Origin: Roseobacter sp.
GTDB lineage: Bacteria > Pseudomonadota > Alphaproteobacteria > Rhodobacterales > Rhodobacteraceae
Assembly (NCBI GenBank): GCA_018500125.2
Contig: JAHBAM020000008.1
Location: 1 to 54,404, forward strand
Direction of reading: 5' to 3'
DNA length: 54,404 nt
Every line of letters starts with the position of its first letter. The stretch's first letter is position 1. A program made the position numbers and the translations under genes. Under the pieces are notes generated by a model, which was not told the origin of the DNA, did not search any database, and saw nothing but the letters and a program-made list of their open reading frames with translations. This document shows, piece by piece, positions 10,715 through 20,292 of this stretch.

Positions 10715-11475
10715 AGAAGGCCCGCCGCGCGGAAGCTCAGCTCTGTTGATTTGCCGATGATGAGATGGTCATGAAGCGTCAGTCCGAGGGCTTGTGCGGC
10801 GCGCTCGATTTGAGCCGTCATTGAAATATCTTCGGGCGAAGGCGTAGGATCGCCTGACGGGTGATTATGCACCAAAATCAAGGCACTGGCGTTTAGCTCC
10901 AGAGCGCGTTTCACGACTTCGCGGGGGTAAACCGGGACATGATCAACCGTGCCGGAGGCTTGTTCTTCGTCGGCGATGAGGGTGTTTTTTCGGTCTAGAA
11001 ACAGCACGCGAAACTGCTCGGTGTCGCGGTGGGCCATGGCGGTGTGGCAGTAGTCGATCAGGGCGTCCCAACTGGAGACAACAGGGCGCTGGAGGACGCG
11101 GGAGCGGGCGAGGCGTTGGGCGCTCGCGGCGACGATCTTCAGCTCACAGATAACCGCCTCGCCAACCCCGTTGACCTCGAGCAAACGCTCGGCAGGTGCG
11201 GATATTATCCCATTGAAATCATTGAATTTATCAAGGAGCAGCCGCGCGAGGGGCTTAACGTCGCGGCGGGGAATGGCGCGAAAGAGCACAAGCTCCAGAA
11301 GCTCGTAATCCGGCATCGCATCGGCCCCGCCAGAGAGAAAGCGGGCGCGCAGGCGCTGGCGGTGATCCGCGATATAGGAGGGCAGCTTACCCTTTGGAAT
11401 AGCCTGAGAAATTGTGACCTCATCGCATTCAAACAGGGGCAGGCTGGCCTCGGAAAACTGGTTACGCTTTGACAT
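10711..11475 (-). CDS. radC: DNA repair protein RadC (JAB/MPN domain)
   Basis: VHNHPSGDPTPSPEDISMT JAMM motif; N-terminal HhH-like region. Confidence 0.95.
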   Translation of the reverse strand: MSKRNQFSEASLPLFECDEVTISQAIPKGKLPSYIADHRQRLRARFLSGGADAMPDYELLELVLFRAIPRRDVKPLARLLLDKFNDFNGIISAPAERLLEVNGVGEAVICELKIVAASAQRLARSRVLQRPVVSSWDALIDYCHTAMAHRDTEQFRVLFLDRKNTLIADEEQASGTVDHVPVYPREVVKRALELNASALILVHNHPSGDPTPSPEDISMTAQIERAAQALGLTLHDHLIIGKSTELSFRAAGLL

Positions 11476-11549
11476 GAGAAAAGCCTGCCTGAGCAGGGTG
11501 AATAAGTGGTTAATTTTGTAAAGGTTAACGATTCGATTTTAAAAAATTA

Positions 11550-11593
11550 GGGGGGTGATATGCGTGCACAACCCGTGCACCATGCGTGCACCG
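11550..11593 (+). repeat. dispersed 44-nt intergenic element, copy 1 (three 11-bp-phased GTGCAC palindromes)
   Basis: GGGGGGTGATATGC-GTGCAC-AACCC-GTGCAC-CATGC-GTGCAC-CG; GTGCAC at 11564, 11575, 11586; 38/44 matches by hand alignment to copy 2. Confidence 0.85.
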
Positions 11594-11648
11594 CCTATTT
11601 GAAACGGCGCAAAAGAGCAGGTGTGAAGGCTGCGTGCGGTCCTTGTTA

Positions 11649-11684
11649 ACCAAAAAGTAAGGGCGCTGCTATAAGCGCGCCCTC
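11649..11684 (-). terminator. probable rho-independent terminator of dnaJ
   Basis: On minus strand GGGCGC - loop - GCGCCC followed by TTACTTTTTGG. Confidence 0.6.
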
Positions 11685-11706
11685 ACCAGTCGACCTGAGT
11701 CGAACG

Positions 11707-12855
11707 TTAACCCTTCATCGAGTCCCAAAAGCCTTTGACCGACTTGAAGAAGCTCTTGCTCTCGGGATTGTTGTCTTCGGACAGCTCTTCGAACTCCTTG
11801 AGCAGCTCTTTTTGCTTGCTCGTCAGATTGACAGGTGTCTCAACAGCCAATTCGATAAACATATCACCCGAGCCGCCCCCGCGCAGCGCCGGCATCCCTT
11901 TGGCGCGTAGGCGCATCTGGCGGCCAGACTGGGAGCCGGAGGGGATTTTGACACGCGAACGGCCACCGTCGATTGTCGGGACTTCGATGTCACCGCCGAG
12001 CGCGGCGGCGGCCATGCTCACCGGAACGCGACAGAAGAGATTAACCCCTTCCCGCTCGAAGATTTTGTGGGCTTCGACCTCTATGAAAATATAAAGATCG
12101 CCGGTTGGCCCGCCACGCATCCCGGCCTCGCCTTCGCCAGCGAGACGAATGCGCGTGCCTGTCTCGACCCCCGCAGGGATATTGACAGCGAGCGAGCGGT
12201 CTTTTTGAACGCGGCCCTGACCGTGGCATTTGCCACAGGGGTTTTTGATGGTTTGGCCAAGGCCCGAGCAGGTCGGGCAGGTGCGCTCGACCGTAAAGAA
12301 GCCCTGCTGCGCGCGGACCTTGCCCATGCCCGAACAGGTCGGGCAGGTGGTTGGCTCTGCGCCGCCTTCTGCGCCTGTGCCACTGCAGCCATCACAGGCG
12401 ACAGACGTTGGCACATTGATGGTTTTTTGCAGGCCGGAGAAGGCTTCTTCGAGTGAGACGCGCAGATTGTAACGCAGGTCCGCGCCACGCGCGGCGCGCT
12501 GACGTCCGCCGCCGCGCTGACCGCCCATGAAATCACCGAAGAGATCATCAAACACATCAGAGAAGGCAGACGAGAAGTCGCCTTGTCCGCCGCCCATACC
12601 CCCGCCGGGACGCCCGCCGCCCATGCCGCCCTCAAAGGCGGCGTGGCCGTAGCGGTCGTAGGCGGCCTTTTTGTCCGCATCCTTCAAGACCTCATAAGCC
12701 TCGCCCGCCTCTTTGAACTTGGCCTCGGAGTCGGGGTTGTCTGTATTGCGGTCGGGGTGCAGCTCTTTCGCTTTGGTGCGATAGGCCTTTTTTATTTCTT
12801 CGGCTGTGGCGCCTTTTGAGATGCCAAGCGTCTCGTAATAATCGCGTTTTGCCAT
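11707..12855 (-). CDS. dnaJ: molecular chaperone DnaJ
   Basis: J-domain with HPD; four CxxCxGxG-type zinc repeats; 382 aa. Confidence 0.99.
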   Translation of the reverse strand: MAKRDYYETLGISKGATAEEIKKAYRTKAKELHPDRNTDNPDSEAKFKEAGEAYEVLKDADKKAAYDRYGHAAFEGGMGGGRPGGGMGGGQGDFSSAFSDVFDDLFGDFMGGQRGGGRQRAARGADLRYNLRVSLEEAFSGLQKTINVPTSVACDGCSGTGAEGGAEPTTCPTCSGMGKVRAQQGFFTVERTCPTCSGLGQTIKNPCGKCHGQGRVQKDRSLAVNIPAGVETGTRIRLAGEGEAGMRGGPTGDLYIFIEVEAHKIFEREGVNLFCRVPVSMAAAALGGDIEVPTIDGGRSRVKIPSGSQSGRQMRLRAKGMPALRGGGSGDMFIELAVETPVNLTSKQKELLKEFEELSEDNNPESKSFFKSVKGFWDSMKG

Positions 12856-12931
12856 GGGTCATTACCCTTTCTGGAAACAAGCGAGGCCGATCCGGCGCGC
12901 GGACCGGCCCCTGCCAATCTTCCTTTGGCGC

Positions 12932-14845
12932 TTAGCTGCGCTTTTCGTCGCCAAGGTCTTCGAAGTCAGCATCGACGATATCATCATCGGCGCCGCCTTC
13001 ATCGGCCGCGTTAGGCATATCCTCGCCCGCTTCGGCCTGAGCCTTATAGATCGCTTCGCCCAGCTTCATGGCTGATTCTGTGACGTTTTGGATACCGGCT
13101 TTGAGCTTGTCTGCGGTCACGTCCTCTTTTTCGAGGTCATCGCGCAGAGCGGCAATAGACAGTTCGATCGCTTCGACTGTGGTTGGATCAACCTTGTCGG
13201 AATGCTCCTCCACCGACTTTTCTGTCGAGTGAATGAGGCTCTCGGCCTGATTGCGTGCTTCGACAAGCTCACGGCGCTCTTTATCGGCTTCGGCGTTTTC
13301 TTCGGCGTCTTTCACCATTTTCTCGATATCGGCATCAGAAAGACCGCCCGAGGCCTGGATGGTGATTTTCTGCTCTTTGCCTGTGCCTTTGTCAGCCGCG
13401 CCAACAGACACGATACCGTTTGCATCGATGTCAAATGTGACTTCGATTTGCGGCAGGCCACGCGGCGCTGGCGGGATGTTCTCGAGGTTGAACTGACCCA
13501 GCATCTTGTTGTCGGATGCCATTTCACGCTCGCCCTGGAAGACCCGAATTGTCACGGCGTTCTGGTTGTCTTCGGCTGTCGAGAAGATCTGCGACTTCTT
13601 CGTCGGGATCGTTGTGTTGCGATCGATCAGACGGGTGAAGACACCACCGAGTGTTTCGATGCCCAAGCTAAGCGGTGTCACGTCGAGCAGAACAACGTCT
13701 TTCACATCGCCCTGAAGAACGCCGGCCTGAATGGCCGCGCCCATGGCGACGACTTCATCAGGGTTTACGCCTTTGTGCGGCTCCTTGCCGAAGAACTTTG
13801 TCACTTCTTCGATCACTTTTGGCATACGTGTCATACCGCCAACGAGAACGACTTCGTCGATATCGTCTTTGGAGAGGCCCGCATCCTTGAGCGCTGCGGC
13901 GCAAGGCTTGAGAGAGTTTTTGATCAGGTCGCCGACGAGGCTCTCCAGCTTGGCGCGTGTCAGCTTCATGACCATGTGCAGCGGCGAGCCGTCTTTGCCC
14001 ATGGAGATAAACGGCTGGTTGATCTCGGTTTGTGAGGAGCTGGACAGCTCGATCTTGGCCTTTTCAGCGGCTTCCTTGAGGCGCTGGAGGGCCATTTTGT
14101 CTTTGGTCAGATCAACGCCGTTGTCTTTTTGGAACTGGTCCGCAAGGTATCCAACGATGCGCATATCAAAGTCTTCACCGCCGAGGAATGTGTCACCATT
14201 GGTGGATTTTACTTCAAAGAGGCCATCGTCGATTTCGAGGATGGTCACATCGAATGTGCCGCCACCAAGGTCATAGACGGCAATGGTCTGGGTTTCTTTT
14301 TTGTCCAGACCATAGGCCAGCGCGGCGGCTGTTGGCTCGTTGATGATCCGCAGGACTTCGAGGCCGGCGATTTTGCCGGCGTCTTTGGTCGCCTGACGCT
14401 GGGCATCGTTGAAATAGGCGGGAACCGTGATCACCGCTTGTGTCACATCTTCGCCAAGATAGCTCTCGGCGGTTTCTTTCATTTTGCCGAGGATGAAGGC
14501 AGAAATCTGGCTGGGCGAATATTTTTCGCCGCGCGCTTCGATCCACGCGTCGCCATTGCCGCCATTCACAACATTGAAAGGCATATGCTTTTTGTCTTTT
14601 GCGAGGTCCGCATCATCAAAGCGGCGGCCAATCAGACGCTTGACGCCAAAGACTGTGTTTTCAGGGTTGGTGACAGCCTGACGCTTGGCGGACTGGCCGA
14701 CGAGGCGCTCGTCTTCTGTGAAAGCAACGATGGAGGGCGTTGTGCGCGCGCCTTCGGAGTTTTCGATCACGCGGGCGGCAGAGCCGTCCATGATGGCGAT
14801 ACATGAGTTTGTGGTGCCGAGGTCAATACCAATGACTTTAGACAT
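12932..14845 (-). CDS. dnaK: molecular chaperone DnaK (Hsp70)
   Basis: [32 protein letters not shown]; 637 aa. Confidence 0.99.
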   Translation of the reverse strand: MSKVIGIDLGTTNSCIAIMDGSAARVIENSEGARTTPSIVAFTEDERLVGQSAKRQAVTNPENTVFGVKRLIGRRFDDADLAKDKKHMPFNVVNGGNGDAWIEARGEKYSPSQISAFILGKMKETAESYLGEDVTQAVITVPAYFNDAQRQATKDAGKIAGLEVLRIINEPTAAALAYGLDKKETQTIAVYDLGGGTFDVTILEIDDGLFEVKSTNGDTFLGGEDFDMRIVGYLADQFQKDNGVDLTKDKMALQRLKEAAEKAKIELSSSSQTEINQPFISMGKDGSPLHMVMKLTRAKLESLVGDLIKNSLKPCAAALKDAGLSKDDIDEVVLVGGMTRMPKVIEEVTKFFGKEPHKGVNPDEVVAMGAAIQAGVLQGDVKDVVLLDVTPLSLGIETLGGVFTRLIDRNTTIPTKKSQIFSTAEDNQNAVTIRVFQGEREMASDNKMLGQFNLENIPPAPRGLPQIEVTFDIDANGIVSVGAADKGTGKEQKITIQASGGLSDADIEKMVKDAEENAEADKERRELVEARNQAESLIHSTEKSVEEHSDKVDPTTVEAIELSIAALRDDLEKEDVTADKLKAGIQNVTESAMKLGEAIYKAQAEAGEDMPNAADEGGADDDIVDADFEDLGDEKRS

Positions 14846-14971
14846 TTTTGATCCCTTCTACGTTAAGGCGATGTTGCGAGGTCAGACCCGTTACGGCATC
14901 TGCCCCCGATATGTTAGCTTGAACAGGACTATCCCGCTCAAGGGCTTCGGAGGGTATATAAGGAGCACAAA

Positions 14972-15025
14972 ATGCCCCTGCAAGCGCCGAGACAGAGAAG
15001 AATCGGCAAATTTAGCTGCTTTTAG
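14972..15025 (+). CDS. putative 17-aa leader peptide MPLQAPRQRRIGKFSCF
   Basis: ATG preceded by AAGGAG SD (TATATAAGGAGCACAAAATG); stop lies 17 nt before the alkB GTG start; too short for the supplied ORF track. Confidence 0.4.
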   Translation: MPLQAPRQRRIGKFSCF

Positions 15026-15042
15026 CCCAGAAAGGTGGAAAC

Positions 15043-15657
15043 GTGGTAAATCTGGCTCATAAGATCGACCTGAACGGGGCCTTCCTTTATGGCGAAGCGC
15101 TGAGCCGGAGCGCGCAGGAGCGTCTTGTGGACGACATCCGCCAGATCGCCCGCGCCGCGCCGCTGTATGCGCCCGAGACGCCGCAGGGGCAGAAAATGAG
15201 CGTCAGGATGACGGCGGCGGGCAGGTTTGGCTGGGTCACAGACCGGCGCGGCTATCGGTATGAGGCGCGCCACCCGCGCGGGACGGCTTGGCCTGATATT
15301 CCCGAGAGCCTGCGGGCGATCTGGAGCGTGGTTGCGCCTGAGGCGCGGGCGCCGGAGTCTGCTCTGATCAATTTTTACGGCGAGGGGGCACGCATGGGGC
15401 TTCATCAGGACAAGGACGAGGCCGACTTTGGCCAGCCTGTTGTTTCGGTGAGTCTCGGGGATGAGGGGTTGTTCCGGATTGGCGGCACCGCGCGCGGCGG
15501 CAAGACGGCGTCGCACTGGCTCCGCTCGGGGGATGTGCTTGTGCTTGGCGAGGTGGCACGGCTGGCACATCATGGCGTCGACAAGATCCGCTATCGCTCA
15601 AGCACGCTATTGCCGGATGGCGGGCGGATCAATGTGACGATGCGGGTTGTGACCTGA
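15043..15657 (+). CDS. alkB: alpha-ketoglutarate-dependent dioxygenase AlkB
   Basis: NFYGEGARMGLHQDKDE (HxD) and RLAHHGVDKIRYRSSTLLPDGGRINVTMR; GTG start. Confidence 0.95.
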   Translation: MVNLAHKIDLNGAFLYGEALSRSAQERLVDDIRQIARAAPLYAPETPQGQKMSVRMTAAGRFGWVTDRRGYRYEARHPRGTAWPDIPESLRAIWSVVAPEARAPESALINFYGEGARMGLHQDKDEADFGQPVVSVSLGDEGLFRIGGTARGGKTASHWLRSGDVLVLGEVARLAHHGVDKIRYRSSTLLPDGGRINVTMRVVT

Positions 15658-16249
15658 GCGTGCAGCAGCCTGTCAGAAGTGTGGTGACGCCATCGGATGT
15701 GAGCAATAGATCAACCGAGAGGCCAAAGGCACGGTCGCTCATACCGTCGTTGCACTGCGCCCGCGTGATCACAGCGGAGAGGCCGGCTTCCGCGGCCTGA
15801 CCGCGCGTTCGAGCTGTTGCAAAGAACTTGCCGCTATAGCCCAGCGCTGTGTCGCGATCGACCGGCTCAAACCGGAGCGGCGTCCCCTCGGCCAGATTGA
15901 GAGTCATGTCGGCCGCATTGCGCAACTGCCAGAACGGCTCTGTCCCGAAACACCAGGCAGGATATCCATGCGGCGGCTGGACAGAAGCCGCAGCAAGATA
16001 TCGCATCGAGGCCCAACCCGACCGCTCGCCCGTATTGAGCAGGCCCCAGCCATCGCGGGCCTCGACCACTTCTACACCGGTCGCATCGGGCGGCAGAGCG
16101 CCAAGGATTGCAGAGGTGCTTTTTGGCTCGGCGCGCAGATTGAGCACATCTTCTGTGCCCACATCATAGACATCATAAAGCGCAGGCAACTCTTGGGCGT
16201 TTGCAGCTGTGGCACAAGCCAGAACCACAACAGCAAGACGGCGGATCAC
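15629..16249 (-). CDS. secreted SH3-domain-containing protein
   Basis: Signal peptide VIRRLAVVVLACATAANAQ; SH3b-like LNLRAEPKSTSAILGALPPDATGVEVVEARDGWGLL; GTG start overlaps the stop of the upstream permease. Confidence 0.8.
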   Translation of the reverse strand: MIRRLAVVVLACATAANAQELPALYDVYDVGTEDVLNLRAEPKSTSAILGALPPDATGVEVVEARDGWGLLNTGERSGWASMRYLAAASVQPPHGYPAWCFGTEPFWQLRNAADMTLNLAEGTPLRFEPVDRDTALGYSGKFFATARTRGQAAEAGLSAVITRAQCNDGMSDRAFGLSVDLLLTSDGVTTLLTGCCTLRSQPASSH

Positions 16250-17067
16250 CGGCGGGCGCTCCAAGACAGGCTTGCGTGGCGACGGGTATAAAACTCGCCC
16301 ATGAGACCCACCATAATCAGCACCAACCCCACCACGAAAGCATACTCCCAATGGGTATAGCGGGGGTTGTAATTGATGAAGGCAAAGCCGCGGGACTGGT
16401 CAATGATGTGAAACAGCGGGTTCCAGTCAAACATCGAGAGCATATAGCCGGGCAATGTATTGGCGACGAACATCTTGCCGGAGGCGATCATATTGGCGCG
16501 CTGGTAAATCAGCGTGAATGTGGCAACAAACCCCGGAAACCACGGCTTGATCGCGAGAAGCACCATCCCGACAGCGCAGCCAGTGAACCACGCCAGAAGG
16601 AGCATCCCCATCGCCGCGATCGGGCGGTCAATCGTGAAGCTCTGGACGGCCATATAATAGCCGAACAGAATGACGAAGGCCGAGAGAATTTGAAGATAGA
16701 GCGAGGACAGGGCCGAAGCGGCGATCGCGACGATTGTATTCATCGGGGCGTGCAGCATCATCGGAGACGACGGACCAGCAGCGCCAGACACCGCCCCCAC
16801 AGCCTTCACATGGGTCATGTAAAGGAAGATCCCTGTCATGATATAGACGAGAAAGTCGCCGCGCAAGGCCGCGCCGCGCAGGCCGAGAAGCGAGAACATG
16901 ATATAAAACGCCAGCACCATCACAGCCATTTGCATGAGATTGGTGACGAGTGACATGATCGCATTGCCATGCGAGGATCGGATGGAATGCACCACCGAAT
17001 GATAGATCAGCTCGAAGATAATGAGGGCCGAAGTGAGCGCCGACCTGCGCCGCCTAACCTGAAACAT
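16246..17067 (-). CDS. ABC-2 type polysaccharide/polyol phosphate export permease (KpsM/Wzm-like)
   Basis: 273 aa, about six hydrophobic segments; FDWNPLFHIIDQSRGFAFINYNPRYT near the C-terminus, typical of this family. Confidence 0.88.
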   Translation of the reverse strand: MFQVRRRRSALTSALIIFELIYHSVVHSIRSSHGNAIMSLVTNLMQMAVMVLAFYIMFSLLGLRGAALRGDFLVYIMTGIFLYMTHVKAVGAVSGAAGPSSPMMLHAPMNTIVAIAASALSSLYLQILSAFVILFGYYMAVQSFTIDRPIAAMGMLLLAWFTGCAVGMVLLAIKPWFPGFVATFTLIYQRANMIASGKMFVANTLPGYMLSMFDWNPLFHIIDQSRGFAFINYNPRYTHWEYAFVVGLVLIMVGLMGEFYTRRHASLSWSARR

Positions 17068-17184
17068 CTACTCTTTACCCCGCCTTTCGCGGTCTGTTTT
17101 AAACGCCAATTCTTGCCGAACCGTTACACACACACCATAAAGGCAATATGCGGCCTAAGCAACAAAACCGTGATCTGAGGCATA

Positions 17185-18003
17185 ATGAGTAAAGGACTGA
17201 CGCAAATGGACTACGAAAAGCTAACCCGGGTGATGCGCGAGCTGGCGCTTGTTGCGGGGGAAAAGATCATGGGAATCTATGGTCGTGATGATTTTGAGGT
17301 CAAGTCAAAGTCCGACGACAGCCCTGTCACCGAGGCCGACGAGGCGGCGGATGCACTTATCTCGGCGGGGCTGCGCGCGGCGTTTCCCGATGTGCTTCTG
17401 ATCACCGAAGAGCAAGCGGCGACGCATGATATGCAGGCGGATACTTTTTTGATTGTTGATCCGCTGGATGGCACCAAGGAATTTGTGCACCGACGCGGCG
17501 ATTTTACGGTCAATATCGCCTATGTGGAAAACGGCGTGCCAACCCGTGGGGTTGTCTATGCGCCCGCAAAAGGGCGGATGTTTTACACGCTGGCAGACGG
17601 CAGCGCTGTGGAAGAAGACGGGCCGTTCGAGACCGCCCGCCCCGGCACAACACGCGCGATCCGCGTGGCGGCGAGCGACAATGCGGCGCTTATGGTTGTC
17701 GCGTCAAAGTCGCACCGTGATCAGGCGACAGATGACTATATCCAGAAATACGCCGTAAAGGACAGCAAGAGCGCAGGCTCGAGCCTGAAGTTCTGTCTTG
17801 TGGCAACCGGCGAGGCCGACATCTACCCCCGCGTGGGCCGCACAATGGAGTGGGATACGGCGGCTGGCCATGCTGTGCTTCATGGGGCGGGGGGGAAGGT
17901 TGTTGTGTTTTCCACGCATGATCCGCTTGTTTACGGCAAAGAAGGCTATGCGAACCCGTTCTTCATTGCTTATTCCCCTTTTGTTGAGCTGAAGACGCCC
18001 TGA
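17185..18003 (+). CDS. cysQ: 3'(2'),5'-bisphosphate nucleotidase
   Basis: Inositol-phosphatase fold motifs DPLDGTKEFVHRRGDFTVNIA and EWDTAAGHAVL. Confidence 0.93.
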   Translation: MSKGLTQMDYEKLTRVMRELALVAGEKIMGIYGRDDFEVKSKSDDSPVTEADEAADALISAGLRAAFPDVLLITEEQAATHDMQADTFLIVDPLDGTKEFVHRRGDFTVNIAYVENGVPTRGVVYAPAKGRMFYTLADGSAVEEDGPFETARPGTTRAIRVAASDNAALMVVASKSHRDQATDDYIQKYAVKDSKSAGSSLKFCLVATGEADIYPRVGRTMEWDTAAGHAVLHGAGGKVVVFSTHDPLVYGKEGYANPFFIAYSPFVELKTP

Positions 18004-18004
18004 T

Positions 18005-19225
18005 ATGTCCGGGCCGTCTGTCAGCGTTGTGATTGTCAGCCACGGGCGGCCAGAGAGCCTTTTGTGGTGTCTTTCGGCGCTGGCGGGTGTGGAGTATCAG
18101 CCCTTTGAAATCGTGGTTGTCGCCGATCTGGCGGGCTGTGCTTATGTCGGCCAAAGCCCTTATGCGGGGCGCGTCAAGCTTGTGGCTTATGACGCGCCAA
18201 ACATCGCCGCCGCGCGCAACACTGGCGTGGCCGAGGCGGCTGGCGAGATCATTGCGTTTATTGATGATGATGCCGCCGCAGAGCCTTTGTGGCTCAAGCA
18301 TCTTGTGGCAGGGTTTGAGCTTGCGGACGTGATGTGCACCGGCGGATATGTGCGTGGGCGCAACGGGATATCCTATCAGTGGAGCGCGCGGCAAGTGGAC
18401 CGTGCCGGGCGCGCAAAGCCGCTGTTGGCGCAGGAGAAGCTGGCGCCGTTTGTCGCCGAACCTGAGGCTGGTTTTGCTGTAAAGACCGAGGGCACAAATA
18501 TGGCTGTGCGGCGTGATGTTCTGGTCGCGCTGGGCGGATTTGACGAGGCGTTTCACTTTTATCTGGACGAAACCGACCTCAACCTGCGGCTCGCCAGCGC
18601 GCATCACAAAACAGCGCTCTGCCCCAGCGCAGAGGTTCACCACGCCTATAAAGCCAGCACGCGGCGCAAGGCGGACAGGACTGTCACCGACCTGTTTGAT
18701 GTGGGGGCGAGCACCGTTGTTTTGCTGCGCAAATTCGGGCAACCGCTTGAGCCGCGCTGCTCTGAAATGCGCGCAGAGCAGGCCGAGCGGCTCGCCGGGC
18801 AGGTCGGGCGCGGACGTCTTGGCGCGGATGCGGCGGCGCAGGTTATGCAAAGCCTTGAGGCGGGCTTTGACGCGGGGCAGCGGCGGCGGCCCGAGCAATA
18901 TCCGGACAGGCTGCACCACCCTTCCGGCTTTCTGGCGTTTTTGCCGGACCGGCGCGGAAGTGTCACGCTCTCGGGGCGCTGGTGGCGGCGCGGAGCGCTG
19001 CGCAGGAAAGCCGCCGCTCTGGCCGCGCAAGGGGTGTCTGTTTCGCTTTATCTTTTCTCTTTGGATGCGCGGTTTCACCATGTGCGCTATGATGCGGCGG
19101 GCTACTGGGAGCAATCGGGCGGGCAGTTTGGACGCGCGGACCGCGACGCGCCCCTGCTTCAGCTGATGGGCTTTGGCAAACGCCTCAAGCAAGAGCAAAA
19201 CCGCGTAAAGCCAACACGCGGTTAA
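18005..19225 (+). CDS. glycosyltransferase family 2
   Basis: SVVIVSHGRPESLLWCLSAL ... NIAAARNTGVAEAAGEIIAFIDDDAA. Confidence 0.88.
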   Translation: MSGPSVSVVIVSHGRPESLLWCLSALAGVEYQPFEIVVVADLAGCAYVGQSPYAGRVKLVAYDAPNIAAARNTGVAEAAGEIIAFIDDDAAAEPLWLKHLVAGFELADVMCTGGYVRGRNGISYQWSARQVDRAGRAKPLLAQEKLAPFVAEPEAGFAVKTEGTNMAVRRDVLVALGGFDEAFHFYLDETDLNLRLASAHHKTALCPSAEVHHAYKASTRRKADRTVTDLFDVGASTVVLLRKFGQPLEPRCSEMRAEQAERLAGQVGRGRLGADAAAQVMQSLEAGFDAGQRRRPEQYPDRLHHPSGFLAFLPDRRGSVTLSGRWWRRGALRRKAAALAAQGVSVSLYLFSLDARFHHVRYDAAGYWEQSGGQFGRADRDAPLLQLMGFGKRLKQEQNRVKPTRG

Positions 19226-19380
19226 CGTGAAAATGTGAGCAAATGGGCCACAGTGAAGAAAATTCCCCGCCTTTGTCTCTTTTTTAGGATCTATAATATA
19301 CTCCAAGTGCACATTTCGTGTCATTGTTCGCACAATCCGGCGCACACCAAATGATGCGCCTTGTCAGTAAGAGGTCAGGC

Positions 19381-20277
19381 ATGAAGAAGAAAATCACCAA
19401 GGCAATTTTCCCTGTCGCGGGGCTTGGGACGCGGTTTTTACCTGCGACGAAATCTGTTCCCAAAGAGATCATGACATTGGTCGACAGACCTCTGATCCAA
19501 TATGCGATTGATGAAGCGCGGGCCGCGGGCATCAAGGAATTCATTTTTGTGACCTCGCGTGGCAAAGGCGCGCTTGAGGATTATTTTGACGAAGCGCCCC
19601 AGCTTGAGCAAACGCTGCGCAAGAAGGGCAAAACCGAGCTTCTGGATATCTTGCAATCGACCAATATGGAGAGCGGCGCGATTGCTTATATCCGCCAGCA
19701 CAAGGCGCTTGGGCTTGGTCATGCGGTCTGGTGTGCGCGGCGACTTATCTCCAACGAGCCTTTCGCTGTGATCCTGCCTGACGATGTTATTGCGGCTGAA
19801 AAGCCCTGCTTGCAGCAGATGGTAGAAGCCTATGAGGAAAATCCGGGGTGTATGGTTGCGGCGATGGAAGTGCCCCAATCCCAGACAAGCGCTTATGGTA
19901 TTCTGGATGTCGAGGACGATATGGGCGCGCGGGTGAGCGTGAAAGCTATGGTGGAAAAACCCGCCGCAGGCACCGCACCGTCCAACCTCGCTGTGATCGG
20001 GCGCTATATCCTGACCCCGGATGTTTTGCGCAATCTCAACAAAAAGAAATCGGGCGCTGGCGGAGAAATCCAGCTGACCGACGGGATTGCTGACGAAATC
20101 GAAGAAGGCCGCCCCGTCTATGGCTATCGCTTTCAGGGGCAACGGTTTGACTGCGGGTCAAAATCGGGGTTTCTTCAGGCGACCGTGTCTTTCGGGCTGG
20201 AACGGCCAGAGCTGCGCGACGATTTGATGGGGTATTTGCAGCACGTGGTAAACCACAGCCGAAAAGCAGCAGAATAA
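19381..20277 (+). CDS. galU: UTP-glucose-1-phosphate uridylyltransferase
   Basis: KAIFPVAGLGTRFLPATKSVPKEIMTLVDRPLIQYAIDEA; start trimmed to ATG at 19381. Confidence 0.97.
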   Translation: MKKKITKAIFPVAGLGTRFLPATKSVPKEIMTLVDRPLIQYAIDEARAAGIKEFIFVTSRGKGALEDYFDEAPQLEQTLRKKGKTELLDILQSTNMESGAIAYIRQHKALGLGHAVWCARRLISNEPFAVILPDDVIAAEKPCLQQMVEAYEENPGCMVAAMEVPQSQTSAYGILDVEDDMGARVSVKAMVEKPAAGTAPSNLAVIGRYILTPDVLRNLNKKKSGAGGEIQLTDGIADEIEEGRPVYGYRFQGQRFDCGSKSGFLQATVSFGLERPELRDDLMGYLQHVVNHSRKAAE

Positions 20278-20292
20278 TAGCCGAGGTGCTCT

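Noticed and set aside
14846-14971. Heat-shock (sigma-32) promoter upstream of dnaK
   Set aside because: A CTTGAG-like -35 exists on the minus strand, but no convincing -10 at correct spacing could be identified by eye.
17963-19345. 460-aa minus-strand ORF antisense to the GT2 gene
   Set aside because: Shadow of a well-supported glycosyltransferase; Arg/Pro-rich translation.
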